Assembly (NCBI GenBank): GCA_002786025.1
Contig: NHNW01000010.1
Coordinates: 186,001 to 250,000 of the forward strand
Direction: 5' to 3'
From: Zasmidium citrigriseum
Taxonomy: Eukaryota > Ascomycota > Dothideomycetes > Mycosphaerellales > Mycosphaerellaceae
Length of the DNA stretch: 64,000 nucleotides
Below are positions 19,606 through 31,049 of the stretch, piece by piece. Made by a program: the position numbers and the translations under genes. Below the pieces are notes generated by a model, which saw only the letters and a program-made list of their open reading frames with translations, made no database searches and was not told the DNA's origin. Position 1 is the stretch's first letter; every line of letters begins with the position of its first letter.

Positions 19606-22099
19606 ATGGCGCCCAGATCAAGGACCGGGTGGTAAGTAGAACGACCGAGACCCACTGCCACTCACTGAATCCGCCTAACCTTCCTGTTACCGCACACAGT
19701 TTGACCTGCCGCCAGCGAAAGGTATGGCGATACTCGTCTCGCGATCCCCACTCGACAACGCCCTTCTAATACTGTCGACAGCTCAAATGTTCGGAAGAGC
19801 GCCCCGTCTGTTCGCAATGTTCCAAGGCAAACCGAGAATGCATTCCCAGCTCCGGCATCACCTTCCGTCATCAGCAGAACCCGTCGATGAATGGAGGGGA
19901 GCAGGGTGACGGCAGCTTAAAGAGCTTCTACGGCTACAAAGAGACATTCGGCAAGGGAGTGCAGTGGATGCCGATACCCAGGGATCTCACATTTGTGCAC
20001 ACGAACAACCCATACGAGGACGAAGAAGGAGGAACTGCCGAAAGCACGCTCTTGGGACATCTGGATGACTTGCGAAGAGAATCAGATCTGGGCATCAGTC
20101 AGGTTTCCTTCCCTGCCTATGCGACCTACGGTCTTGAGGCTCTCAGTCAAGTTGCCAGTCGGGACCACTACAGCCATGGCCAACCGCCTGCTCATATGGG
20201 CCACCACGAACGGACCGCTTCGTTGCACTCGCGTACCTCTCAGGCCGCTATCTCGCCGCAACAGAACCACGCGACGCCCAGTCAGAACCTGGATTTCATC
20301 CTGAATCCAACCTCCAATCTTTCGCCGACAGAGCCCAATATCGACCCACAATTACACTCGCAAACACCTACCGGACCTCCACCTACCTCTCATCATTCTC
20401 CATCACATGTACGTACCCAATCGTTTGCTTCTATCGGCGGACGGACGAGCTTACGTGCGAAAGGAAATCACCGGCGACCTGCAATTGAACAGCCCGAGCT
20501 AGCGTTTCTGCTTCGCGACTATTCCGAGAGGAGTGGGTTGTGGATGGACTTGTTTGACCTTGGCTTGTTCTTTGCCAGCAAGGTTCCTGTCCTGGCAACT
20601 ATGTGCCCGCTGCTTTTGTACTCTTGCACATCTTTATCCGCGAAGAGCCTCGCGAGAGTGAGTGGTCGAAAGCCTGTCATGGGAGGGCAAGTGACCCGCC
20701 AGAGCAGGATGGAGCATTGGCCAGGCCAGACTCTGGACCAGGAAGGCTGGGTCCGGAAAGGAAGAGAGCATTACGACATTGCAGTGTCTCTGCTCCGGCA
20801 GTGCCTGGCAGGAGCAACGAGGCCTCCAACCTCTTCACTGCCAGAGGAAGCCTCTCCAACCACCCTCTCCACTGTTCAAGGCGTACCCCTCCCAACAACA
20901 GACTCAGATGAACTAGTAGCTGCTACAGCCATCTTATGCGTATATGAGTTTTTAGACGCCTCCGGACCTGAGTGGAGCAGACACTTGGACGGGGCCAAGA
21001 CTTTATTTGATATCGCGAAGGACCGCATGTTGCCGACGTTGCCACCGTCGCCGGTCTCTATCGCACAGCAGGTTACACAACAGCTTGCTGGTGGGACCGA
21101 CACGCAAGTGACAACACCAATCCGGCACTTAAGTCTGCAAAGACGATCAGTCTTTTGGAACTTTGCGAGACAGGACATGCTCTCGGCTTTCATTAACAAC
21201 ACATCGACGCGGTTGGACACTGGCGACTTAGCCATGTGGTGTAGCGTAGGCTTGAAGTTGACACAGGAGGGTTTCGTATCACCATCAAATCCTCGGCATA
21301 CGGAATACGTTGCTGACCAAGCAATGGGCGACGATGTGAGTACAACAGCTCTCGTTATGAAATTGGAATTGTAACTGATGTGAACCATCAGATGATCTCG
21401 AATGCTTTAATATGGCTGTGCATGAAGCTAGTCAACTTCATCGCTGCAGGCGACGATGCACCAGACGGCATCTCACCCCTCGGATTAGGTGTACGGCAGC
21501 GAGAGTTGCTCGACTACTGGGAGTCGATGGAAGAGCAACAGCGCGTTTGGCATGACGGCTTACCGGACTCGTTCCATCCGACTGCATCGATATCCGGCGA
21601 CCAAGAATGTGGCACCGAGAAGTGGTTCCCAAGAGACATGTGCGCGAGCACGATGCAATGGTACCATTTCGCCAGGATCCAACTCCTACACAACAAACCG
21701 CATCTTTCGACTGCAACGCCTGTACAATCTGCACTTGGCGTCGGAACGCCAGGAACGTCGCTGGCTGCACGTTATGCGAGCTACTCATCGATTCTGCAAC
21801 AGTCTCGATTTCATGCAAAGGAGATCGTGGCGATATCGCTAGGTAGGTCGGATGAGAGCTCCAGGATTCACGCTGTACAACCGCTATGGACCGCTGGCCT
21901 GGTGCTCGGCAACGACGATAATCCCGATGAGTACGGAAATGTCAGTGCTGAGACAGAAAGTTGGCGTCGTACGATTGTTGACCTTCTGCGCGGGATAGAG
22001 CGAGACATGGGCTGGGCGAGCGAGTATCGCGTTCAAAGTCTACTTGAACTTTGGAGGCTGCCTCCAAATTGGCCTTCACCTCCAATCAATGGACAATAG
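19606..22099 (+). CDS. Zn2Cys6 fungal-type transcription factor; 4 exons
   Basis: Exons 19606-19631, 19700-19721, 19782-21335, 21392-22099; introns 68, 60 and 56 bp; 769 residues. Splicing the 26-nt and 22-nt first exons to exon 3 gives MAPRSRTGCLTCRQRK then LKCSEERPVCSQCSKANREC, a perfect CX2C-X6-C-X6-CX2C-X6-C binuclear zinc cluster at the extreme N-terminus. The body contains a Fungal_trans_2-like regulatory region, for example AFLLRDYSERSGLWMDLFDLG and ELLDYWESMEEQQRVW. It is expected to be nuclear and to bind CGG-type half-sites. The target pathway is unknown; it is not beside an obvious metabolic cluster. Its stop is only 39 bp from the stop of the convergent neighbour. Confidence 0.9.
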
Positions 22100-22138
22100 C
22101 GACGGCAGTGTAGCAAAGCCAGACGACTTCTATGATCA

Positions 22139-23743
22139 TCATGATACGCTCGTCCATGCTGGGACCCAGTTCTCCTTTTCCACATCTTGCGCTGACTGAT
22201 TCGCCGCTATCAAAGCATTGATCTGTTCATCTATGCGGGCTTTCCCTCGCTGCAGGACTTCTTTTTGAAGTTTCGTCATTACCTCCAAAGATTTCAGCAT
22301 GTCATCGACCAGCGATGAGCAGCTGTCCAGGATTATCTCCAGGCTCGATGGGCTCTCTGAGGGTGACATGGGCGGGACTGGCGGCATTGTGTCGAGGTCT
22401 CGCTGGATCGAACGTAGCTTGAGTGCCAACGAGGTGTGTGCTGCTCTCCAGGACTCGGGCAGGGCTTCGATGAAGCTTGCTGTCTGTTTGTCATCGAAGA
22501 GAGACGCTTCTGCTTTAGCTGCCCATGAATCGAAAGTCTCGGCCAGTTCAGAGTAGCGACTGCCTGGATCTGTGTGAGTTCGTAAAGAGGTCACAACGCG
22601 ATTCAGTGTTTGCAGATGCTCGGCAAGTAACGCCTCGTCTGGGCACCATGATTCAATTGCATTGAGATTTGTGAGCTTCCTCTGCTCCAGTTCGTGGGAG
22701 CGTATCGCTTCGTAGTCGTTTCGTAATCTTGCGTGACGTTTACCCAGGTTTCGTTTGGCGCTGGCCTCGTACTCTGCCGAAGCCTGCCCTGATGATCGAT
22801 GCAGCAATGAAAGCTGAAGGAGTTCGACCTGCTCCAGCGCGATATCGAATGTTATCGCCACTTCTCCTTCCCCAGTGCCTGCTAGTGTCGGCTTGGTGGC
22901 TGGTTTAGCACTAGGAATCGGGGGCTTTGGCAAGGCAGATTTGGCGGGACTGTAATGTTGCTGATAGGTTGAGAATGTCGGTTTGGAGAGGGTGGGCTGA
23001 TTGGCACTTCGTGTGCTCGGCCGTGATGTGGTCGATCTTGTTGGCGAGGTAGGAGAAGGCTGAGTTTGTCCATGCGGTAGGCCCGAGGTCTCCAATGGTG
23101 GCGGCTTGGACACGCTGATTGAAGAGCGCTTTTGAGCGGTTGTCGACGTGGTCGCTCTTGCACTGCTTCCACGAGCTGGAATGGCTTGCTGTGTCGAAGA
23201 TGATGAGGTAGGTGCGGTGAATTTCGGTCCTTGTGGCAGCTTCGTAGAACCAGTTCGCTTGAGGCCTGAATCTGTCTTCTGTGCAGGAATTCCCATGCTT
23301 GTTGGTTTGGATGTTGCATTGCCTTCTCTGGAGGATGTCTTCGCATGTAAGCTGGTCGTCCTTGCAGGAGCCGTTGCGCCTGGCAATCTCATCGATGTCG
23401 GTCGACTAGGTTTTGGCGGAGGCGGCATGGCCTTCCTGTCGTCCCTCGTGCCTGGCCTTGAGGAGACCTCGCTATCCGACGTATCTTCTCTGATCGTTGC
23501 TACGGTCTCTTTCTCCTCTTCAGTGGAAGTCTTGCGCGAAAAGGTCGGCAGCAGGCTTCGTCTCTTCGACTGCTTCGACGTTGTTCCTCCTTCCCCTGAC
23601 AGCTTGTCTGATCCTGAGCCGCTCCCATCGCCAATCTGCTGCAACTTCTTCAAATGCTCGGTGGGAACATCGAACATGGACATCGGCCGGGCCTTTGGTG
23701 CTGCAGTGCGCCGTGCCGCCGGAAGGCGACTTGGGGAGGCCAT
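22139..23743 (-). CDS. Helix-rich protein of unknown function with disordered N-terminal half
   Basis: 534 residues from the ATG at 23743 (MASPSRLPAARRTAAPK); the frame is open a further 43 codons upstream with poor sequence. Residues 1-290 are Ser/Thr/Pro/Lys-rich with SxP motifs, basic and likely disordered, as in microtubule- or cytoskeleton-associated proteins. Residues 300-500 are alpha-helical (IALEQVELLQLSLLHRSS, SAKRNLGKRHARLRNDYEAI, then SSLEIILDSCSSLVDDMLKSLEVMTKLQ) and probably form coiled coils. No family is recognised. A cytoskeletal or spindle adaptor role would fit the layout but is speculation. Confidence 0.75.
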   Translation of the reverse strand: MASPSRLPAARRTAAPKARPMSMFDVPTEHLKKLQQIGDGSGSGSDKLSGEGGTTSKQSKRRSLLPTFSRKTSTEEEKETVATIREDTSDSEVSSRPGTRDDRKAMPPPPKPSRPTSMRLPGATAPARTTSLHAKTSSREGNATSKPTSMGIPAQKTDSGLKRTGSTKLPQGPKFTAPTSSSSTQQAIPARGSSARATTSTTAQKRSSISVSKPPPLETSGLPHGQTQPSPTSPTRSTTSRPSTRSANQPTLSKPTFSTYQQHYSPAKSALPKPPIPSAKPATKPTLAGTGEGEVAITFDIALEQVELLQLSLLHRSSGQASAEYEASAKRNLGKRHARLRNDYEAIRSHELEQRKLTNLNAIESWCPDEALLAEHLQTLNRVVTSLRTHTDPGSRYSELAETFDSWAAKAEASLFDDKQTASFIEALPESWRAAHTSLALKLRSIQRDLDTMPPVPPMSPSESPSSLEIILDSCSSLVDDMLKSLEVMTKLQKEVLQRGKARIDEQINALIAANQSAQDVEKENWVPAWTSVS

Positions 23744-24543
23744 TGTTGTTTGGAACAGACGTGTATGTTCGCGCGATCCAGAAGAAAGAAACGGTGAGTA
23801 TCGTCGGCGCCAGCGCCCAGGAGTGCATACTGGAAGGCAAGAAGAATGGATGTCGTTGTTTTGGAGACACACGGGCCTCTTGCTGGCTTGGGCTTCTGTA
23901 GTACTTCACCACCTCCCTTCCTCCTCACTCCTGCATCTTCTTTTCGCTACCAACAACATCGCATGTGCTTCGTGGCACGCCCGACGCAACAGTGAAGTTT
24001 GCGTGAGGCATGCACCATCGCTCGCGCACCTCATTGTATACTGAATCCCTATACACAAACAAGGTAAGCCGCAGTTATCCATCAACAGGCACAGTCATGC
24101 AGTCGACGGATCGAACATCAGCCATGCCATGGCTACGCGTGGTACTGCATCACCAGACCTGAAGTACTTCGATACTTCTTTACGCAACTTTAACCCCTGT
24201 CCACTTTCTTTCCCCTAACTACTGCACTCGGCCTTGTGCTAGACACTCTCACCAAGACGTCAGCTGTACGACATCCAGGCTTGTTCGCGAACTCTAGAAG
24301 GCTTCAATGGCCACGAAAAGACGCAAAGATCAACCTATTGAACTCACAGAGCTTTAGTCATTGCACTTGGGTCTGTTGCCTCAATCCAGGCACTGCAGAT
24401 TGAGCTTTCTGCAGTCGCGTATCGATCGACACCGCCAGCTGTAGCGATAAGCTACCTGAATACCTCGAGCTCGCCGGACCGACATTTCGGCCCTCTTCCT
24501 ACTCAATCCCCCATTCTTTGGCTGACTAGGCACTGCTTCAAAT
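23744..24543. promoter_or_regulatory. 800 bp divergent intergenic region
   Basis: Separates the helix-rich protein gene (-) and the AsaB-like gene (+). A pyrimidine-rich stretch occurs around 24190-24220. No domain-bearing frame was found; a frame antisense to the upstream gene runs into it but is a shadow. Probably a bidirectional promoter. Confidence 0.35.
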
Positions 24544-26154
24544 ATGTCATCAATCCGGAAAGATGCTGCAGTCGTGGCCGAGCCACCAACGGATACACTT
24601 CATCAAAGTCTCACCGAGTCAACTGAGAATGGCCCGTCATCCCAAGAACTTTCAAGGAAAGACATCGAAGTCCATCTTCAATACCTGAAAGATGATCCAA
24701 TCTACAAAGAGCAGAAGCCGCTACAGATCACGCCCAACTTCATGGACAAGGAGGGCAAGACCAACGTCAAGCTTGCACCAGGTCCGCTGGAAACTATCCA
24801 CGATGTCCGTGGAAGGGAGAAGGAATTTACGCTCGACAACAATGGCTTCAAATACGTTAACGCCCCGACCAACTTCAAGGACTGGTCTTCGCAGCCAAAG
24901 ATCGCCGAAAGCTACCTGCCGGAGCTGGAGACTCTGCTCCGACAGGAAGTAGAGGGCTGTGACGAAATCACATTCTACGATGCCCGCATCCGCCACGCTG
25001 ACGACTCTGGACTGCGAGTCGAAGGTCTCAGCTACAATCCATTCGCCAAACAAGTACATACCGACAACACTGAGAGAAGCGTCATCATGAAGATCCGAGA
25101 TCTTACGGAAATGAAAGCAGACTACCTGCTTGGCGGCCGAGCGCGTATCATCAACATCTGGCGGCCGATCAAGCATCCAGTGTATGATTGCGGCCTGGCC
25201 ATTGCTGACGGCGGTAAGCTGAACGACGACGATATAATCGAGTGTGATCGCCATCGCCAGGACACAGGTGCCTTCTGGGACACGATGGGGGTCATCAAGC
25301 ATCGGCCAGGTTTCGAATGGTACTATATGTCCTACCAAGACGAACATAACGCCCTACTCTTCAAGAACTTCGATACAGACGCCGACAAGCCTGCGCGGAC
25401 GTGCTTGCACACCGCATTCGATCTGCCTCCCGAAACCATTCCGCCAGGATCACCAACGCGCGAGAGTATCGAAGTCCGCGCGCTCATCTTCACCTATCCT
25501 GCGGGTGGCCGGAGACCTTCAGGCGGCTTTTCGATGCCTCAGCCTCTCGCGGAGAGTCTCAAGCACAGTCGCCTCAGGTCGGTGGATGACGAGCACAGCA
25601 TCATAGATCGCGTGCGGACAGACATTGATGAGAGCCACGAGATGAAAGATGCAATGCTACTTCTGAGACGCCAAGAGATCAAGAGGCTTGAAGCCGTGGC
25701 GGCCGCTCTTACGACGGAGAGAGACAGTTTCGCCAGTGAGCTCGCCTCAGCCAAGGACCAGATCGAGATACAGAGACAACATTCCGAAGCGCTGCAATTC
25801 CAGGTGAACGAGATGGCCCTGCAGCTCAAGCAACACGCCCCTGAACTCAGGAGCCAAGTTCAGAGACTCTCAGGTGAGCTGCTCGACGCGCATCTCCGGA
25901 TTCAGGAGAACACGGAGAGCCAGAACATGACCAGCTTCGATGCCAATGAGAGAACGATACTGCTTCAGCAGTTGCAGAGCGCGAAAGAGGAGGCAGCGAA
26001 GTGGAAGGCGGAGGCTATGGGTAAGGGGAACGAGGCCGTGTCGCGAGCATGGCAGGCTAGCGTCGACGAAGCTGTTCGACGTGAGAGAGAGAAGGATGCG
26101 ATTGTCGTTCATGGGCTCAGAGCTGAGATTGAGCGTCTAAACGCAGGTCAGTAA
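24544..26154 (+). CDS. AsaB/CmcJ/GA4-desaturase-like protein with C-terminal coiled coil
   Basis: 536 residues, single exon, ATG at 24544. Residues about 45-335 match the fungal AsaB/GA4 desaturase/CmcJ-like family: VHTDNTERS (H172, D174), YLLGGRARIINIWRPIKHPV, FEWYYMSYQDEHNALLFKNFD and CLHTAFDLP. Members are putative oxidoreductases found both in secondary-metabolite clusters and alone. Residues about 360-536 form a long heptad-rich region (AVAAALTTERDSFASELASA, ALQFQVNEMALQLKQH, ILLQQLQSAKEEAAKWKAEA) predicted as coiled coil, which family members of about 300 residues normally lack. The frame runs without interruption through both parts, so the fusion is real at DNA level. Substrate unknown. 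Confidence 0.85.
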   Translation: MSSIRKDAAVVAEPPTDTLHQSLTESTENGPSSQELSRKDIEVHLQYLKDDPIYKEQKPLQITPNFMDKEGKTNVKLAPGPLETIHDVRGREKEFTLDNNGFKYVNAPTNFKDWSSQPKIAESYLPELETLLRQEVEGCDEITFYDARIRHADDSGLRVEGLSYNPFAKQVHTDNTERSVIMKIRDLTEMKADYLLGGRARIINIWRPIKHPVYDCGLAIADGGKLNDDDIIECDRHRQDTGAFWDTMGVIKHRPGFEWYYMSYQDEHNALLFKNFDTDADKPARTCLHTAFDLPPETIPPGSPTRESIEVRALIFTYPAGGRRPSGGFSMPQPLAESLKHSRLRSVDDEHSIIDRVRTDIDESHEMKDAMLLLRRQEIKRLEAVAAALTTERDSFASELASAKDQIEIQRQHSEALQFQVNEMALQLKQHAPELRSQVQRLSGELLDAHLRIQENTESQNMTSFDANERTILLQQLQSAKEEAAKWKAEAMGKGNEAVSRAWQASVDEAVRREREKDAIVVHGLRAEIERLNAGQ

Positions 26155-26508
26155 CTTGCTCTCGTCAAAGACCTCTCTCAGGTCGCCGAAATGATACTGT
26201 GAAAAGCACCTGCGATAAGCCCACACTCTGTATGCAGGCTGCAGGTACATGAAAATGGCATGTCATATTGCGAAGTGTCCATCCAGGTAAAGAACGGGAG
26301 CTCAGTCTGTGAACTGCCAATGAATGGTCTGCCGGGAGACTTGCGCCTCAGCCGCAGCTACGCGGCGTCCCCGAAGCTGAAGGTTGCATGGTAGCTTTCT
26401 ATTAACGGTAGACGAGCCTTGTCTGGTTATATGACGTTCGCAATGGAGCTCGACGGGATGGACTTTTGTGTGGTTGAATGTGCCAGTCGAACGGCATTTT
26501 GAATCGCC
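26155..26508. other. Intergenic, 350 bp
   Basis: Between the AsaB-like gene and the NTF2-like gene on the same strand. No feature recognised. Confidence 0.3.
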
Positions 26509-27087
26509 ATGGCTACCATTCCTCGCGCCAGTCCATTCCTGCAAATACCACCTGTGCCACGGTGCAATTCAGGACTCATCAGATCGACAGATGCTGTACG
26601 CAATTCATCAATGGCAAACCAAGACATCAAGAAAGAGTCATCACCAGAAGAATCCGATCACCAGAGAACAGTAAAACATCTCGAAGACATCGCCTCCTCC
26701 TTCATCAACGCCATCAACACCCGGAACTTCGACCCAGATTCCAAACCCTGGCATCAAATCGCACCTCACTTCTCCGTCGGTTCAGGAACAGGTGCCAGAC
26801 CCAATGTCACCAACAAAATCGACATGCTGGCAGGCCACAGCAAACTAGCAGAAGCCAACCCGGAGTTCGAGATTCGGATTACGAGTTTCTCGACGACTGT
26901 TCATGAGAATATTGGGACGGCGCAGGTGGTGATGAATGCTGCGAGTACGGGCGTACCTGGTGTTCCGAAGGGTCTTTGGAGGAATGCTGTTACGATATTG
27001 GACTTTCGGTTGATGGATGGGCGGTGGTTGGGTGTGAGGGAGTGCACGATGTCTGGGTTGGGCAGGATGGATGAGGAGTGGTTTTGA
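26509..27087 (+). CDS. NTF2-like/SnoaL-fold small protein
   Basis: 192 residues from ATG 26509 (context gccATGg); a second ATG at 26611 (MANQDIKKESS) would give 158 residues and may be the true start, because the first 34 residues look unstructured. The helix DHQRTVKHLEDIASSFINAINTRNFD followed by the strand-rich part (EIRITSFSTTVHENIGTAQVVMNAA, VTILDFRLMDGRWLGVRECTMSG) is the layout of the cone-shaped NTF2/SnoaL fold. Members range from polyketide cyclases to non-catalytic binding domains. Role unknown. Confidence 0.7.
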   Translation: MATIPRASPFLQIPPVPRCNSGLIRSTDAVRNSSMANQDIKKESSPEESDHQRTVKHLEDIASSFINAINTRNFDPDSKPWHQIAPHFSVGSGTGARPNVTNKIDMLAGHSKLAEANPEFEIRITSFSTTVHENIGTAQVVMNAASTGVPGVPKGLWRNAVTILDFRLMDGRWLGVRECTMSGLGRMDEEWF

Positions 27088-27377
27088 GGTGCTTGCTTGG
27101 TGTTCTGCGACGACAAGAGCGATGTTTTGTTGACTCACGAGGTGATGAGTGTACGATTATGACTGATGACTTGCGAGAAGGGAGGACGATGCATGTTGTG
27201 AGCGTTCAGTGTGTGTTACTTAGAATGAGAAATTTCTTCATCAACGTAAATGAACAAAAGATCGTTCCACTGCGAGACAACTGACCGACGACAAGGCAAG
27301 CAAAAGTGTCTGTGGTGAAGAAAGAAGAAGAAGTTGGAGACAGCCACAGCATCAGGAGACATCGGCGAATCGGCTCC

Positions 27378-30300
27378 ATGGCGAATCTGAAGCCAGACCC
27401 TCCAACTTCACCACGCGAACTCAGACGCGACGATGACCGCGAGAGTATGCCAGCCCTCTGCCCGACTCGCATCCTGAGAGCGACGTCAACATCGACTAGT
27501 GGCCGGAGTGTTCTCGAGAAAATCAGGAGCCTTGCGAGCCAGAAATCCAGCTGGAGCGACACCTTAGCACTTCCGAAGTCTCAATTCCCTGCCCGGCCGT
27601 CGCCAGAGCAGCTCGAGAAGTATCGCCAACGATGCGCCGATGACCTGTACCGATGGCAACGTGCCAATCGACCGAGCACAGGTTCGAGTGAAAATGGGGA
27701 GAAGAGCAATGAGTTTGTCCTGCACGATGGTCCTCCATACGCCAATGGCGCAGTCCACGTGGGACACGCATTGAACAAGATCTTGAAGGACTTGATGCTT
27801 CGCTCTGAGCTCGCAGGAGGAAAGAAAGTACATTATAGACCTGGATGGGACTGTCATGGGCTGCCCATCGAGCTCAAGGCGCTTCAGCAGCCCAAAGCGC
27901 CGTCGAAAGAGTCGAAGTCGTTGAAGGACAAGCCGGGACAGGAAGCGAAAGCTGCTGCTCAGGCGTCTAGTCAAATGACGGCGTCTGAGATCCGGTCTGC
28001 TGCCAGGAAATTGGCGAGCGATACGATTGAGACGCAGAAGAAAAGCTTTCGGGAATGGGGTGTCATGGGAGAGTGGGATGAGCCATACAAGACCATGGAC
28101 AAGGACTTTGAGATGCGACAGCTTGGGGTCTTTAGGGACATGGTTCGAAAGGGTGAGGATGCTCTGGGTCTGCTTGAGATCAATGTATCTAATGTGGTGC
28201 TGCAGGACTCATTTCAAGACATCATCGACCTGTCTATTGGTCTCCTTCCTCACGAACAGCCCTCGCCGAAGCGGAGCTTGAGTATGATGATAACCACAAG
28301 TGCACAGCAGCTTTTGTGAAGATGCCATTCGTGCGAGTTCCAGAAGTACTCAAATCGAATTCAGTCATCGATCAAGCCCGACTTAGTGCCCTGATCTGGA
28401 CCACAACTCCATGGACTCTGCCCGCCAACAAGGCCATCGCCGTCAAGGACGATATAGAGTATTCTGTGGTCGAGGTCAGCGACTCGACGCAACTACGAGA
28501 CCAGGTTCTTGTTGCAAAAGAACGCATCGAGCACGTGCAATCGTACTTACCGGAAGGATCGACGATGAGAACAGTCATCGACACTCTTTCGGGCTCCCAA
28601 CTTGCGGACAGTCAAGCAGCGTGCTACAATCTCTTCACAGCAACAGAGTCGCCGATCCTCCAAGCAGACTTTGTCACATCAACGTCGGGTACTGGCTTAG
28701 TGCACATGGCTCCAGGTCATGGAATGGAGGACTACCAAGTCTGCCAGCAGAACGGCGTGGGTCCTGCCTTTGCACCTCTCGATGACGAGGGCAAGTATAC
28801 TGCAGATACTTTTCCCGCCGCCAACGGCATGGTGGAGTTCCAGGGACTAGATGCTCAAACGCAGGGTGTCAAGGCTGTACTTGCAGTCCTCAGTGAGCCT
28901 CAGAAATTCTTGCCGGAGTCTGCTCAGGCTCACCAGAACCTGCTCCTTGCTGCCCACAAGTTCGTTCACAAGAACCCAATCGACTGGCGGACGAAGCAAC
29001 CTGTCATTACACGTGCAACAGCGCAGTGGTTCGCGGATGTATCGGCAATCAAAGACCGGGCATTGCAAGCGCTTGACAACGTTCGTTTCATTCCAGACGC
29101 TGGAAAGGCGAGACTGCGAAGCTTCGTTGAAGGCCGAAGCCAGTGGTGTATCTCTCGACAACGCGCGTGGGGCGTGCCCATTCCGGCACTGTACCACGTT
29201 GGTACAGGCGAGGCTTGCATCACTGACGAGAGCATCAATCACATTGTCAATGTCATCGAAGAACGAGGCGTTGATGCATGGTTCTCGGATCCCGTCGACG
29301 ACTCGCGTTGGCTCCACTCCTCTCTTGAGCCCGGCGAGTGGGTTAGAGGCAAAGACACGATGGATGTGTGGTTCGACTCTGGCACCTCTTGGACTTTGTT
29401 GAAGGGAGAGAATGCCAGAACCGAGCTCTGTGATGTATACAGCGAGGGTACTGACCAGCATCGAGGCTGGTTTCAAAGCAGTCTGCTCACTGCTATTGCC
29501 ACTCAAGATGCCGAAAGCAACCCGCTTGCGCCTTTCCGAGTGGTGATTACCCATGGCTTCACTCTCGACGGCGAAGGGAAGAAGATGAGCAAGAGTCTCG
29601 GAAACGTGATCTCACCCGACGACATCATCTCTGGCGCAATACTGCGCAACACAAGAGGCAAGTCTCAAGGCAAAGGCCAACAGAAACCAACCCCAACACC
29701 AAAGCAACAAAGCTCCATGGGACCTGATGTGCTTCGATTGTGGGTCGCCTCTTCGGACTACACAAGAGACGTTTCGATATCCCAGCCCGTGCTTCAAAGC
29801 GTCCAGCAGGCACTGCAGAAGTATCGCGTCACATTCAAGTTCCTGCTTGGAGTCCTGCACGACTACCCGGCGACATCCCCGCAGAAGGAACTACTTGACA
29901 CAGTAGACTTCGCTGATAGAGTCGTGCTCCAACGACTGGCGAAGTGCAGTCAGACGGTCTTTTCTGCCTACCGTGACTACAGATTCTACGCTGGCATCAA
30001 CGAGATCAATAAGTTCGTCAACAATGACCTCAGCGCCTTCTACTTCGAGATCATCAAGGACAGACTCTACGCTGGGTCAACGGCAGTCCGAAGACAGACG
30101 CAGACAGTATTGGTGTACATTCTCCAGGAGCTGTCGAAGATGTTGGGGGTAGCAACACCGTACTTGATCGAGGAGGTGTGGGAATGGATGCCGTCGCAGA
30201 TGAAGAGAAATGCAACGGGGGAGGAAGACTTGAGCTTTCATCCTTTGCGTCAAGTCTGGAGTGTGCCGTTCGACGACTTTGCGGAGCGCAGTGATCTTGA

Positions 30301-30766
30301 GGGCAGGAACAGGGAGGAGATCGAGACGAATCTCGAAATCGGTCTTGAAGTCTTCAGTCCCATCAGCGCAGCTGTCAAGATCGCCCAGGAAGAAGCCCGT
30401 GCTGCGAGACTCCTGGGTAGCGGACTTGCCTGCAAGGTTGAGATCTACTTGCCGCAGCATGCACAGGTTATTCAAGGACCGTGCGCCTGGCTGGACGACG
30501 GCCAACTGCCGGGCCTGCTGGTTGTCAGCCAAGCAGAGGTGAAGTTTGTCGAAGACATCGAAGCGGCAGCTCCACCGACGTCAACGACCTTCAAATACGA
30601 GCAGGCTTTCAGCTACGACTGGGGCGGTGAGACGGTCACTGGGAAGATCTTTGTGCTGCCACCTGAGGGCGAGAAATGTGTGCGTTGCTGGAAGTACACG
30701 GCCGAGGAACCGAACCTGCCGTGTTCGCAGTGTCGTGAGGTACTTGCGGAAGCCATGGCATTGTAA
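27378..30766 (+). CDS. ISM1: Mitochondrial isoleucyl-tRNA synthetase; 2 exons
   Basis: Exons 27378-28152 and 28206-30766, intron 53 bp (donor GTGAGG, acceptor TGCAG); 1111 residues from the first ATG. An in-frame ATG at 27447 (MPALCPTRILRATSTSTSGR) starts a better mitochondrial presequence and may be the main start. The class I signatures are HVGH at 27756-27767 (residues 127-130) and KMSKS at 29582-29596. Splicing recreates GLISRHHRPVYWSPSSRTAL, conserved in IleRS. WTTTPWTLPANKA and the C-terminal zinc ribbon (CVRCWK, CSQC) also match. It charges mitochondrial tRNA-Ile with isoleucine. Bacterial-type architecture supports the organellar form. Confidence 0.93.
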
Positions 30767-31049
30767 AAGGGGCTGTGTTGTAACAACAAAGGTTTTGTAC
30801 ATTACCACGCGCTTTTGCGTATAGATATACCCACTCCAATGCAGATGTACAGTATGGACTGAAATCGCCCGCAGTCTTGTGTGATCTAGGGATATGACTC
30901 GCTCTCAACTCGCTTCCGAAGGGATTAGGAGCACGTACGAAAGGGAGAAGTACGCAAACGAGTGCACTTTTTGGCGTTTAACTAATACTTATATCTTAAT
31001 TTGACACCACGTGTGTCTCCACAGCACCGCCCTTCATCTCATCGCTCCG
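30767..31049. other. Convergent 3' region
   Basis: 283 bp between the stop codons of IleRS (+) and the CCCH gene (-). AT-rich stretch at 30975-31003 (taatacttatatcttaattt). Presumably 3' UTRs. Confidence 0.3.

Noticed and set aside
24544..27087. Secondary-metabolite cluster around the AsaB-like gene
   Set aside because: Neighbours are IleRS, a helix-rich protein and an NTF2-like protein; no synthase, P450 or transporter set is present.
27306..27377. GTG start for the IleRS frame
   Set aside because: Fungal nuclear genes use ATG; the first ATG is at 27378.
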